Positions 43,921 to 52,595 of a DNA stretch of 64,000 nucleotides are shown piece by piece. The DNA is from Solidesulfovibrio aerotolerans (GTDB lineage Bacteria > Desulfobacterota > Desulfovibrionia > Desulfovibrionales > Desulfovibrionaceae). A program made the position numbers and the translations under genes. Each line of letters starts with the position of its first letter. Position 1 is the stretch's first letter. Location: assembly GCF_009856865.1 (NCBI RefSeq), contig NZ_WVUD01000005.1, positions 1 through 64,000 of the forward strand, in the 5' to 3' direction. The notes below the pieces were generated by a model that was not told where the DNA came from, searched no databases, and saw nothing but the letters and a program-made list of their open reading frames with translations.

Positions 43921-45180
43921 GTGTCGATTTTACAAATTTTGCGCCAAAAGGGGCGGCCCCGGCAGGTCGTCGTGCAACTGACCAACCGCTGCAATGCCCA
44001 CTGCGCCCAATGCGGCATGCGTGCCACCGCCGGCGGGGCGCGCGGCGACATGGAAATCGATACGGCCAAGAAAATCATCGACCGCTGCGCCGCCCTTGGT
44101 GTCTCGGCCTTGTCCTTTACCGGCGGCGAACCACTGTTGTGCGATACGCGGTTGTGCACGCTGCTGACCTACGCCGGCCAGGCCGGCATCCGCTATCTGC
44201 GCACCGGCACCAATGGCTACCGCTTTGCCAACCCCGGCGCGCCGGGCTTCTCGGACCGCGTGGCCCGGCTGGCCGACGCCCTGGCCCGCACCCCGGTGCG
44301 AAACGTCTGGATCAGCCTGGATTCGGCCGATGCAGCCACCCACGAGGCCAACCGGGGCTTTCCCGGCCTGATCGAGGGCCTGGCCCGCGCCTTGCCCCTG
44401 TTCCATGACCGGGGCATCTATCCCACGGCCAATCTGGCCATCAACCGCCTGATGGGCGGCCCTGATGCCGTGCAAGGCCGCGATGATGCGGCCTTGTACG
44501 CTGCCGCCGGCGCGGCCCTGACCCGTTTTTTCACCACGGCGGCAGGACTGGGCTTTACCATCGCCAACTGCTGCTATCCCATGAGCGACGCCGACCAGGA
44601 GCACGGCACGACAGCGGAATACGCCGCCAGTTCGGCTGATGGCCGGGTGACGTTTGGGGCCTGGGAAAAGGCTGCCCTGTTTCGGGCCGTGCTGGACACC
44701 GTGCCGCGCAACCGGGACAAGCTGCGCATCTTCACGCCGCAAAGCGCCGTCTATGCCCTGTGGCGGCACTATGCCGGTGCCCCACGCGCAACCCGACCGT
44801 GCCTGGGCGGGGTGAGCTTTTTTTATGTGAACCGCTTCGGCGACACCTTTCCCTGCGGCTACCGGGGAACGGAGAACCTGGGGCCGTTCTGGAAGATGCG
44901 CGAGGACCAGCTGGCCGGCACGCCCCATTGCCGCATCTGCGATTGGGAGTGCTTTCGCGACCCCAGCGAACTGCTGGCACCGTTTGAAGACCTCCTGGCC
45001 GGGCCGGCCGGCTGGGGCCGGCTCCTTCGGGCCGACCGGCGGCAGCTCGGCTATTGGCTGTCTGATCTGCGCTATTACAAAGCCTGCGGCGACTTTGACG
45101 GCCGCCGGCCGCCTGAGCCGGCCAGGCTGGCGCGGTATGCCGGACAATCTGGCGCAGCACCCGGCCCCGGGCAGGCGTAA
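43921..45180 (+). CDS. Radical SAM protein with C-terminal cysteine motif
   Basis: 419 aa from GTG 43921 (GAGGGAA 3-8 nt upstream). The [4Fe-4S] motif NRCNAHCAQCGMR sits at residues 22-34 and the SAM-binding stretch is FTGGEPLL. A C-terminal Cys cluster (RPCLGG, FPCGYRG, HCRICDWECF) resembles a SPASM/twitch domain for an extra cluster. Such proteins modify peptides or small metabolites. No precursor peptide is seen nearby. It ends at a two-way terminator facing the glycosyltransferase gene. Reaction unknown. Confidence 0.87.
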   Translation: MSILQILRQKGRPRQVVVQLTNRCNAHCAQCGMRATAGGARGDMEIDTAKKIIDRCAALGVSALSFTGGEPLLCDTRLCTLLTYAGQAGIRYLRTGTNGYRFANPGAPGFSDRVARLADALARTPVRNVWISLDSADAATHEANRGFPGLIEGLARALPLFHDRGIYPTANLAINRLMGGPDAVQGRDDAALYAAAGAALTRFFTTAAGLGFTIANCCYPMSDADQEHGTTAEYAASSADGRVTFGAWEKAALFRAVLDTVPRNRDKLRIFTPQSAVYALWRHYAGAPRATRPCLGGVSFFYVNRFGDTFPCGYRGTENLGPFWKMREDQLAGTPHCRICDWECFRDPSELLAPFEDLLAGPAGWGRLLRADRRQLGYWLSDLRYYKACGDFDGRRPPEPARLARYAGQSGAAPGPGQA

Positions 45181-45211
45181 GGCCAGCCCCCGCGCCTTTC
45201 CCCCACCAAAC

Positions 45212-45241
45212 AAAAGCCCGCCGGTTCCCCGACGGGCTTTT
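45212..45241. terminator. Bidirectional intrinsic terminator
   Basis: AAAAGCCCG / CGGGCTTTT arms (45213-45221 and 45233-45241), between the convergent radical SAM and PHP-glycosyltransferase genes. Confidence 0.85.
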
Positions 45242-45274
45242 GCAGTCCGGGCCTGCGGTCGGGAACCCCGGCCC

Positions 45275-47764
45275 TTAGCCGGCCGAGAGTAACGGCATCG
45301 GCTCCGCTGCCACCGCCGCCATCCCGTGGTTGCGGCCGGTTGCGGCGTCGGTGTCAACCGGCGGCATCGATTCGTACATCCGCCAGAACTGCTCAAAGGC
45401 CGTCTCAATGGTGCGGGTTTCGGCATAGGTCCGGGCGGCCCGGCCCATGGCCTGCAGGCGTTTGGGGTCGGCAACGAGCCGCACCAGGGCCTGATACAGG
45501 GCCTCGGCGTCCCCGGCCGGCACCACCAGACCGGTTTCGCCGGGCAGGATGTTCTCCATGGGGCCGCCCTGGTCCGAGACGATGATGGGCAGACCCGAAG
45601 CCTGAGCCTCCAGGACCACGTTGCCAAAGGTGTCGGTGGCACTCGGGAAGACGAAGAGATCGCAGGTGGCAAAAAGGGCCGTCAGCTCCTCGCCCTCGCG
45701 GTAGCCGGTAAAGACCGTGGGTGTGCCGTCCAGCAGGCCGCGCAGGGCATCGAGATACGGCCCGTCGCCGACGATGGTGAGGACCGCCTTGGGGAACCGG
45801 GTCACCAGCCGGCGAAAGGCAGCGGCCAGCAGATGCAGGTCTTTTTCCCGGGACACCCGGCCGGCATACAGCAGACGCGGGCCGTCTCCCAGCTCGAACG
45901 CCTCGGCCACGGCCTCGGACCGGTTGTCCGGCGAGAACTGGACCACATCCACGCCTCTGGGGAAAAGCCGCAGCTTGGCCGGGTCGAGCCCCTTTTCCTC
46001 CAGCTCCCGGCCGGTTTCCCGGGACGGTACATAGACGTAGTCCATCTGATTGTAATACCAGATGATAAATTTCCAGGTCAGGTCTTCCATGGCCTCGTCG
46101 CCGGTGAGAATCTGGGCGTACTGGGGAATGGCCGTGTGGTAGGTGCCATAGATCGGCAGGCGTAGCGTCTTGGCGATGGACAGGGCGGCCAGACCGATCA
46201 ACCCCGGAGTGGCCGAATGGATGTGGGTGAAGTTGCCGGCGTAGACGAAGTCGAGCATCTCCAAAAGCGGCGGATAAAAGAGCTTTTGCTCCGGATATTC
46301 ATCGAGACAGTAGACGCCGATGGGCTTGAAATTTTTCACCCCCGGCTCAAAGACGCGCGGGCCGTTATCGCACGTGACGATGGTCAGTTTCCGGCCGGTC
46401 TTAAGGGCCAGTTTGGCCTGCTGGCGCAACGTGCCCGAAACACCGTTTATCTCGTGGAAGGTATCGGTGAAATGGGCCACCCGGGCTCCGGCGTCCTGGC
46501 CGGTGTTGCCAAGCAGCGCCTCCCGGGCCTGGCTGCTAAAGGCCCGGTCCTTGGTGAAAATGGAATAGGCCAGAAAATAGGGGGCCAGCATGGTATACAG
46601 CGCCCCGGCCGAACCCAGGGAACCGAAAATGTCGAACACATTGGCACCGCTGACGTGGTCGAGCAGCGTTCCGGCAAAATGGGTGGCCACCTGGTTGGTG
46701 GCCCGGTTGACGAAGGAAAACCAGCCGTTTTCCAGATTCTCACCGTTTAAAACCCCGACCTGGGCGAATTCCATCAGGGTCGGGTCGGACCGGATCAGGG
46801 ATTCGGTCTCCAGCCGGATCAGATCGCGCAACGGCGTATTGGCCGTGGCCCGACGGCGGGACAGCCCGCGCAGGATCCGGGTGCGCAGGCGAAAGGCCAG
46901 TCCGACGCTGCCGTGGACGCCGGGTTCCAGGAAGCGGTCCACCACTTTGAGTGTCACGTCCTTGTCCAGGAAGCGTTCGATGCCGAAACGGTGTTTGTAG
47001 TATTGGTAGGCGATGCTGTAGAGGTTGCGGGCCATGGTGCGCGGGGTGCTGGATGCGCCGCGCGCCGTGGCGGCACCGTTTTCCAGGCCGTCGAGAAATT
47101 GGGCGAGGTCGGTTGCCCCTTCCACCTGGGTGTAGGTGGTGGCGATGGTCAGGGCGCTGTGGTCGTCGGAGCCGCCGATCAGGTTCTTGCGCCAGGGCTG
47201 GGCATAGCCGGGGTCGATGGCGTGCTTTTCGGCCAGACGCCAGATGACGGCGGCGTCAAGGCCGGGGATAATGTCGCGCAGGCACTCGTTTTGCCAGGCG
47301 TCGCGGGCTCCGTTAATTTCAAAGTTGCGAAAGAGCAGCAGCATTTTTTCAAAATTTTCCACAGTCATGCGATCGTTGACCCCGAAGAGCGGATGGGCTA
47401 CCGCGTGGTGGATGCCTTCCTGGCGCAGGTACCCGACGAGATCATAGATATTTTCGCGCAGGCGCTGCATCTCGCGATGCTTGTTCTCGTCAATGTCATA
47501 GACCAGGACATGGACTTTGCAGTGGTCTTCGGGGAAATACGACGTTACTTCCTCACTCATGAAGGTTCCCGGCAGATGGGCAATGGCCAAGGAGCCGTCA
47601 ATACAGTTGTGGTCGGAAATCGTCACCAGCCCCATGCCTTTTCGTCTGGCTTCGTCGTAGATGAGCGCGGGTTCCGTGAAGCTTTCCGGGCAGTTTATTT
47701 TCTGCAATACCCATTGGGACGGCCGCGCGGAAAACTTGGAGTGCACGTGCAAATCGACTTTCAT
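45275..47764 (-). CDS. PHP-domain / GT4 glycosyltransferase fusion
   Basis: 829 aa. Residues 1-260 form a PHP metal-phosphoesterase domain with the metal motifs MKVDLHVHSKFS, TISDHNC, HAVAHPLFG and GGSDDHSAL. The middle ~150 residues are helical and unassigned. The last ~400 residues are a family-4 glycosyltransferase: HSATPGLIGLAALSIAKTL, GTYHTAIPQYA, FPRGVDVVQFSP, LLYAGRVSREKDLHLLAAAF and FPSATDTFGNVVLEAQASGLPII. The GT part resembles those that glycosylate diacylglycerol or phosphatidylinositol-like acceptors. Fusion to PHP is unusual. Faces the Pho-box-like site at 47879 across its promoter region. Confidence 0.9.
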   Translation of the reverse strand: MKVDLHVHSKFSARPSQWVLQKINCPESFTEPALIYDEARRKGMGLVTISDHNCIDGSLAIAHLPGTFMSEEVTSYFPEDHCKVHVLVYDIDENKHREMQRLRENIYDLVGYLRQEGIHHAVAHPLFGVNDRMTVENFEKMLLLFRNFEINGARDAWQNECLRDIIPGLDAAVIWRLAEKHAIDPGYAQPWRKNLIGGSDDHSALTIATTYTQVEGATDLAQFLDGLENGAATARGASSTPRTMARNLYSIAYQYYKHRFGIERFLDKDVTLKVVDRFLEPGVHGSVGLAFRLRTRILRGLSRRRATANTPLRDLIRLETESLIRSDPTLMEFAQVGVLNGENLENGWFSFVNRATNQVATHFAGTLLDHVSGANVFDIFGSLGSAGALYTMLAPYFLAYSIFTKDRAFSSQAREALLGNTGQDAGARVAHFTDTFHEINGVSGTLRQQAKLALKTGRKLTIVTCDNGPRVFEPGVKNFKPIGVYCLDEYPEQKLFYPPLLEMLDFVYAGNFTHIHSATPGLIGLAALSIAKTLRLPIYGTYHTAIPQYAQILTGDEAMEDLTWKFIIWYYNQMDYVYVPSRETGRELEEKGLDPAKLRLFPRGVDVVQFSPDNRSEAVAEAFELGDGPRLLYAGRVSREKDLHLLAAAFRRLVTRFPKAVLTIVGDGPYLDALRGLLDGTPTVFTGYREGEELTALFATCDLFVFPSATDTFGNVVLEAQASGLPIIVSDQGGPMENILPGETGLVVPAGDAEALYQALVRLVADPKRLQAMGRAARTYAETRTIETAFEQFWRMYESMPPVDTDAATGRNHGMAAVAAEPMPLLSAG

Positions 47765-47878
47765 GTTTTTTCCTTACAAGAGGTGACTCTGGTGCTACGG
47801 TGTTCTCCAAGCCTCTACGTCTCCTTTGTTGCGGTACAGTAGCGATTAGCCGCAGTTTTCAGTTCACCCAAGGACGTT

Positions 47879-47896
47879 TTGTCACGGAAACGTCAC
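47879..47896. promoter_or_regulatory. Pho-box-like sequence between the PHP-GT and CorA-like genes
   Basis: TTGTCACGGAAACGTCAC: 7-4-7 repeats TTGTCAC / ACGTCAC. It lies 114 nt from the PHP-GT start and 131 nt from the CorA-like start and could serve either. Shares 15 identical nt, TGTCACGGAAACGTC, with the site upstream of btaA. Confidence 0.6.
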
Positions 47897-48027
47897 TTGC
47901 CTAAACCTTCCTTCTGGCACATTTTATAAGGATTGTTCCACTGATACTAGGCTTCTACGGCGTCTGGCAAACAGCACCTGTTCACCCGCCCTGGCGGTCA
48001 AACTCTTCCTGTGGATAGGCTCGCACG

Positions 48028-48981
48028 ATGTTAACGATACACAGCAACGCTCCTGAAAACGCCGGCGAATCCGACAGCGCCCTGCGCTACACCTGGATCA
48101 ATCTGGTCGACCCCAATCCTGACGAAATCGCGAAGGCCCTGGCCCTGGCCCCGCTGGGCGCGGAGTTCATCGGGCATGCCCTGGACCAACACGAGTGCCC
48201 GCGCATCGAATCCGAGGACGAGAGCACCATGGTCGTCATCCGGGCACCCTATCTTGAGACGCGCTACGGCGACGAACGGCGCTCCACAGTCCCCATCGGT
48301 ATCATCTTATCCCAGTCCGTTATCACCACCATTTGCCGCGTGGACGACGCAGCCATCCAGCTGCGGCTGCACAACTGCGGCCAATCCACCTGCCTGCTGC
48401 GGATTGAACAGCATTTGTGCCACGTCATCAAAGAAATCTCGATGCTCTTTATGCGCTATCTCAAGGAGATTTCAGCAGAAATCCAGGAATTGGAACACGA
48501 TCTGGCCGATACGCGCTCCAATGAAGACCTCAAGTTACTGCTCAATTTGCAAAAAACAGTCACGTATTTTCATTCTGCCTTAAAGACCAATGACTTTATT
48601 ATCGACAGAATCATGCGCAAGGGCCTGCCCGTGGGCGCAACCACTAAACTCGCCTTTTCAGAAGACGAGGTGGACGGACTGGACTACGCCTTGACCGAAA
48701 CGCGCCAGGGCATTTATATGTCAAAGATTTTCACAGAAGTCTTGCGCTCCATTGCTGACGTTTATTCCTCGATCATCTCCAACAGCGTCAACGAGATCAT
48801 GAAGGTTTTGACGTCATTGACCGTCATCATCATGATCCCCACATTCATTACCAGTTTTTACGGCATGAACATCGAATTGCCTTTTCAGCATGACACCACA
48901 GCCATATCCATCGTGTCTGCCATAAGCATCGTGCTCACTATTTCTATTATTATCATCATGAAAGTGCGCAAGATCCTGTAG
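48028..48981 (+). CDS. CorA-like divalent cation transporter
   Basis: 317 aa, usual for CorA. A long cytoplasmic part with helices (about 110-240) ends in two membrane helices: EIMKVLTSLTVIIMIPTFITSFYG and AISIVSAISIVLTISIIIIM. The YGMN loop motif lies between them (FYGMNIELPF), the ion entry signature. Mg2+ or Co2+ uptake; related family members export. A Pho-box-like site is 131 nt upstream. Confidence 0.9.
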   Translation: MLTIHSNAPENAGESDSALRYTWINLVDPNPDEIAKALALAPLGAEFIGHALDQHECPRIESEDESTMVVIRAPYLETRYGDERRSTVPIGIILSQSVITTICRVDDAAIQLRLHNCGQSTCLLRIEQHLCHVIKEISMLFMRYLKEISAEIQELEHDLADTRSNEDLKLLLNLQKTVTYFHSALKTNDFIIDRIMRKGLPVGATTKLAFSEDEVDGLDYALTETRQGIYMSKIFTEVLRSIADVYSSIISNSVNEIMKVLTSLTVIIMIPTFITSFYGMNIELPFQHDTTAISIVSAISIVLTISIIIIMKVRKIL

Positions 48982-49052
48982 ACCGCCAGCCGCCTCCACA
49001 GGTACGGCGCACCTGCCGCCAGACCGTGCCCGGCCACGGCAAACAGCCGCCA

Positions 49053-49070
49053 GTGTCACGGAAACGTCGC
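49053..49070 (+). promoter_or_regulatory. Pho-box-like sequence upstream of btaAB
   Basis: GTGTCACGGAAACGTCGC: 7-4-7 repeats GTGTCAC / ACGTCGC, 37 nt before the btaA ATG. A -10-like TATAGA follows at 49094-49099, giving room for a transcription start inside the short leader. Confidence 0.62.
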
Positions 49071-49107
49071 TTTTTCCGTCCATCCTTCCCGGGTATAGAC
49101 GGTTTTT

Positions 49108-50277
49108 ATGAAGCAACAGCCAAAGCTCACCCAGCGTCTGCAAGACGCCTTTTTCGGTCTCGTCTACCGCAACCGCCTCATCTACAACACCTGCTGGGAA
49201 GATCCCCGCCTGGATCGCCGGCTCCTGGGTCTGACCAGCGCCTCGCGGGTGGCGGTCATCACCTCGGCCGGGGACAATGCCCTGGACTATCTGCTGGATG
49301 ATCCGGCCCAGGTCGATTGCGTGGATCTTAATTTCCGGCAAAACGCCCTGCTCGAACTCAAGCGCGGCCTTTTTCTCCACGGCACCTTTGAAGAGCTTTT
49401 CAGCTTTTTCGGCGACGGCGGCGGTCCGAACTGCGCCGCGATCTACGCCCGGATAAGAAAGCATCTGCCCGCCTATGCCGCCGCCTACTGGGACGACAAC
49501 ATCGGCTATTTCAAGGCCGGCCGGCTGTCGCGGTCGTTTTACTACCACGGCGCTTCCGGGGTGGTGGCCTTTGCCTTCTCGCGGCTGCTGGGCCTTATAA
49601 AACCCCGGGTGCGCCGGGAAATCCCCCGGCTGCTGGCCGCCCGGACCCCTGACGAGCAGCGCCGTGCCTACGCCGCCATCGAGCCGGCCTTCTGGGACCG
49701 GCTCTCGCGCTGGCTGGTCGGCCGGCCGGAACTCATGGCGCTTCTTGGCGTGCCCCAGCCGCAGATCCGGCTTATCCGCGACTCCCACCCGGGCGGCCTG
49801 GAGGGCTTTGTCCGGGACAAGGTGCGCCAGGTGTTCACCGAAGTGCCCATGGCTGAAAATTACTTCTGGCGTGTCTACATGACCGGCCGCTACACCCGGG
49901 AATGCTGTCCCGAATATCTCAAGGAAGCCAACTTCGCCGTCATCCGGGAGCGCCTGCCCCGCCTTTTCATCCACACCGAATCGTTAAGTGATTTGCTGGG
50001 CCGCAAGAAAGGCTTTTACAGCCACATTGTCCTGCTCGACCATCAGGACTGGCTGGCCCACCACAACCCCCAGGCCCTGGCCGAGGAATGGGACGGCATT
50101 TTCGCTGCTGCCGCGCCCCAAGCCAAGCTCTTGATGCGCTCGGCCGGCCTGGATGTCTCGTTTGTGCCGGACGCGGCCCGCCAGCGGTTGCGCTTTTTGC
50201 CCGAACTGACCCAGCCCCTGCACGCCGCCGACCGGGTCGGCACCTATGGCAGCCAGCATCTGGCCGTGGTGGGCTGA
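49108..50277 (+). CDS. btaA: BtaA-like S-adenosylmethionine:diacylglycerol 3-amino-3-carboxypropyl transferase
   Basis: 389 aa. Family DUF3419/BtaA. Makes diacylglyceryl-homoserine, the first step of betaine lipid (DGTS) synthesis at the inner membrane. Typical stretches: VYRNRLIYNTCWEDPRLDRR, VITSAGDNALDYLLD, VDCVDLNFRQNALLELKRG, FYYHGASG, and FSHIVLLDH-like YSHIVLLDHQDW. Stop overlaps the start of the methyltransferase gene (TGATG). In Rhodobacter and Sinorhizobium the pair replaces phospholipids under phosphate limitation. The start has no strong ribosome site but the frame is unambiguous. Confidence 0.88.
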   Translation: MKQQPKLTQRLQDAFFGLVYRNRLIYNTCWEDPRLDRRLLGLTSASRVAVITSAGDNALDYLLDDPAQVDCVDLNFRQNALLELKRGLFLHGTFEELFSFFGDGGGPNCAAIYARIRKHLPAYAAAYWDDNIGYFKAGRLSRSFYYHGASGVVAFAFSRLLGLIKPRVRREIPRLLAARTPDEQRRAYAAIEPAFWDRLSRWLVGRPELMALLGVPQPQIRLIRDSHPGGLEGFVRDKVRQVFTEVPMAENYFWRVYMTGRYTRECCPEYLKEANFAVIRERLPRLFIHTESLSDLLGRKKGFYSHIVLLDHQDWLAHHNPQALAEEWDGIFAAAAPQAKLLMRSAGLDVSFVPDAARQRLRFLPELTQPLHAADRVGTYGSQHLAVVG

Positions 50278-50909
50278 TGGAATGCTCGGCCGCCGGCCTT
50301 AAAGGCTATTACCGGCTCCATGCCGGCATCTATGATGCGACCCGGTGGAGTTTCCTGTTTGACCGCGCCCGTCTGCTTGAACTCTCCTGTGCGGCCTTGG
50401 CCGCCACCGGCCGGGAGCACGGGGCGCGGGTGGCGGAAGTGGGCTGCGGCACGGGGCGCAATCTGCGCGCCCTGGCCCGCATGTTGCCCACGGCCCGTCT
50501 GACCGGGCTGGACCTGTGCCCGCCCATGCTGGCCCGGGCGCGCAAGGCAACAGCCACGGCAGCGGATCGGGTGACCCTGGCTTGCGGTGCCTACGGCCCG
50601 GACAGCCTGGGGCACAACTCCCAGGATCTCATCGTTTTTTCCTATGCCCTGACCATGTTTAATCCCGGCTTTGAAGCTGCCGTGGAAACGGCCTGGCTGC
50701 ATGTACGCCCGGGTGGAATTGTGGCTGTGGTTGATTTCAACGATTCGCCGTTCCCGTGGTTTCGCACCTGGATGGGCCTGAACCACGTACGCCTGGACGG
50801 CCATCTGCCGCCGCTTTTGGCCGCCCGGTTGACCACCCTGTCCTATGAAACCAAACCGGCCTACGCTGGACTGTGGCGGCACTTCTGCTTTCTGGGGCGC
50901 AAAGGATAG
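50277..50909 (+). CDS. btaB: BtaB-like S-adenosylmethionine methyltransferase
   Basis: 210 aa, close to bacterial BtaB. It would add three methyl groups to the homoserine head group to give the betaine lipid. SAM motif VAEVGCGTGRNLRALA, motif II-like LTGLDLCPPML, and DLIVFSYALTMF. ATG overlaps the btaA stop. Tied to btaA by context; on its own it would only be called a class I methyltransferase. Confidence 0.85.
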   Translation: MECSAAGLKGYYRLHAGIYDATRWSFLFDRARLLELSCAALAATGREHGARVAEVGCGTGRNLRALARMLPTARLTGLDLCPPMLARARKATATAADRVTLACGAYGPDSLGHNSQDLIVFSYALTMFNPGFEAAVETAWLHVRPGGIVAVVDFNDSPFPWFRTWMGLNHVRLDGHLPPLLAARLTTLSYETKPAYAGLWRHFCFLGRKG

Positions 50910-51024
50910 TCGTTGCCACGCCAGCCTGGGGTTGGCATAAACGGCGTCTGCGCGAAGCCGCTCGGGGAACACGCCGTTTCTATCCCCACCTGCGTCACGA
51001 GTATGGCCGCGGCCGAGAGAGGGC

Positions 51025-51660
51025 ATGCGAATACAGAAAAATATCGCGCTATTTGAACGGCTCTGGCTTGGCTCCCTGGCCATTGGCCTTTTGCTGTTTG
51101 TCTTTGACGGCAAAGCGGCAAATCCGTTTATCAGCACTGATCTCATGTTCGTCTTTCAAGTGCTTGCAGCCGCGTCAAATGCCTGGATCGTCCTGCTCGT
51201 CTCTCGAAAAAAAAGTAAAACAGCACGCTATTTGGTCTTCATTTCATTTGTCGCCGGAGCAGCCATGGATCTGCCCGGCCTGATCGATATGTCGGTTCGC
51301 GGTATGCAATGGCTCTTGACTGCCGCGCAATACGCCATGCAAGCCGTCGGCCTGTATTATCTCGTGACGGCCAAAAGCGTAAACCCCAGCCGCCACGCCG
51401 AATCGGCAGTAGCGAATTCGAAAATACTCGACTGCGCCCTGGGGTTGCTTGAATCGGAGAAATACACTGCCGCCATAACATTGTTTACCGGCATAATCGA
51501 GTCAGACCCAGGCAACCTTGATGCCTATTGCGGACGGGGAATCTGCTTTATGCGCCTGGGCAATACCGAGAAAGGACTGGCAGACATACGCTTGGCCGCC
51601 TTGCAGGGAAACATCCCGGCTCTGGCCTTGTTGCGGCAAGAGGATCGGGCCAGGCCGTAA
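51025..51660 (+). CDS. Membrane protein with a short TPR domain
   Basis: 211 aa. Four membrane segments in residues 10-115 (LWLGSLAIGLLLFVF, FVFQVLAAASNAWIVLLV, YLVFISFVAGAAMDLPGL, WLLTAAQYAMQAVGLYYLVT) followed by about two TPR units (ALGLLESEKYTAAITLFTGIIESDPGNLDAYCGRG). The topology puts the TPRs on one side of the inner membrane for protein contact. Role unknown. Its 3' end is partly duplicated downstream. Confidence 0.78.
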   Translation: MRIQKNIALFERLWLGSLAIGLLLFVFDGKAANPFISTDLMFVFQVLAAASNAWIVLLVSRKKSKTARYLVFISFVAGAAMDLPGLIDMSVRGMQWLLTAAQYAMQAVGLYYLVTAKSVNPSRHAESAVANSKILDCALGLLESEKYTAAITLFTGIIESDPGNLDAYCGRGICFMRLGNTEKGLADIRLAALQGNIPALALLRQEDRARP

Positions 51661-51733
51661 ACGCCGGCATCCGTTCAGGCGCGCCGTTTCGGCCAGTTGA
51701 TGCGGCAAGAGGCTCGCACCAGGCCATAAACGG
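51630..51733. repeat. Imperfect 36-bp direct duplication at a gene end
   Basis: The last 30 nt of the TPR gene with its stop and a few bases beyond (51630-51665) recur at 51698-51733 with 5 mismatches; both start TTG-TGCGGCAAGAGG and end TAAACG. Looks like a tandem duplication remnant. Confidence 0.6.
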
Positions 51734-51827
51734 GCCGCAGGCGCTCTGGCGAAACCCGAGACAGCACTTAGCACAGCCCGGCGCAAACGTTATCACGACG
51801 AACGGCCTGTACCAAATGCACCACCGG

Positions 51828-52595
51828 CTATATCCACTCAAAATCCGCGATATAATTCTTCAATTCTTCCAGATCCATACCCTTCACTTTGTCATACTCC
51901 TTGCAATTATCATTAAAATAAGGATTTTTCACAGGATGGCTGTCTTGATAGCGCGGATGGTGTAAATGATACATATGTCCGCTCACAACTTTTTTCTGAA
52001 AATCGAGCATCGCCATGCGATGCAACAGTTCGCGGTCCTCATGCCCCCACGACTTAAAATACTCATTGTAATAGCCAGCTTCGGCAATGCTCTTTTTATC
52101 AAAAAAGACCAGCCCTCCGGTCCCGTCTTCGTACAGCACGTTGCAACTGCCTGGAGCTGGGAATTGCTTGGGAGAATGCAAAAAATTGGGGATCAAAGAC
52201 TCTGGCACGTCAAGAAACAAGCCGCTGTAAGGCAATGAGACAGCAACCCCGTCCAGGACAAACTGATACGCCCGCCGTATATTTGCCGGATGGCAAATCG
52301 TATCAGCATCCGTAATGGCCACAACGTCTGTGCGGCTCTTTTTTATGAGCACATTGAGATACTTGGTCCGATGAAAGAAATCGCTGCCATCTTCTATAAA
52401 CTCATATTTTATAGTATCTTTATACAGATTGATCTGTTGTTCAAAATGTCTGGTTTTTCCGATCTCCAGCATTAATATAGCAGCGTCAAAATGTTTAATT
52501 AAAAAATTCAGTACGATATTTAAGTTTCGCACTCTTTCAAGAGAATCGTATTTAACCAGAATAAGAAACGAGGCATTTCGCAAATCATATTTCAT
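51828..52595 (-). CDS. Galactosyltransferase-like glycosyltransferase
   Basis: 255 aa. ATG 52595 with GAGAGG 7 nt upstream. GT-A fold: nucleotide part FLILVKYDSLERVRNLNIVL; DxD-like metal site AITDADTICHP; and the conserved acceptor motif GGLVFFDKKSIAEAGYYNE ... WGHEDRELLHRM, as in the GT7/N-acetyllactosamine group. Base composition is more AT-rich than its neighbours, suggesting transfer. Substrate not known; likely cell-surface sugar. Confidence 0.85.
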   Translation of the reverse strand: MKYDLRNASFLILVKYDSLERVRNLNIVLNFLIKHFDAAILMLEIGKTRHFEQQINLYKDTIKYEFIEDGSDFFHRTKYLNVLIKKSRTDVVAITDADTICHPANIRRAYQFVLDGVAVSLPYSGLFLDVPESLIPNFLHSPKQFPAPGSCNVLYEDGTGGLVFFDKKSIAEAGYYNEYFKSWGHEDRELLHRMAMLDFQKKVVSGHMYHLHHPRYQDSHPVKNPYFNDNCKEYDKVKGMDLEELKNYIADFEWI

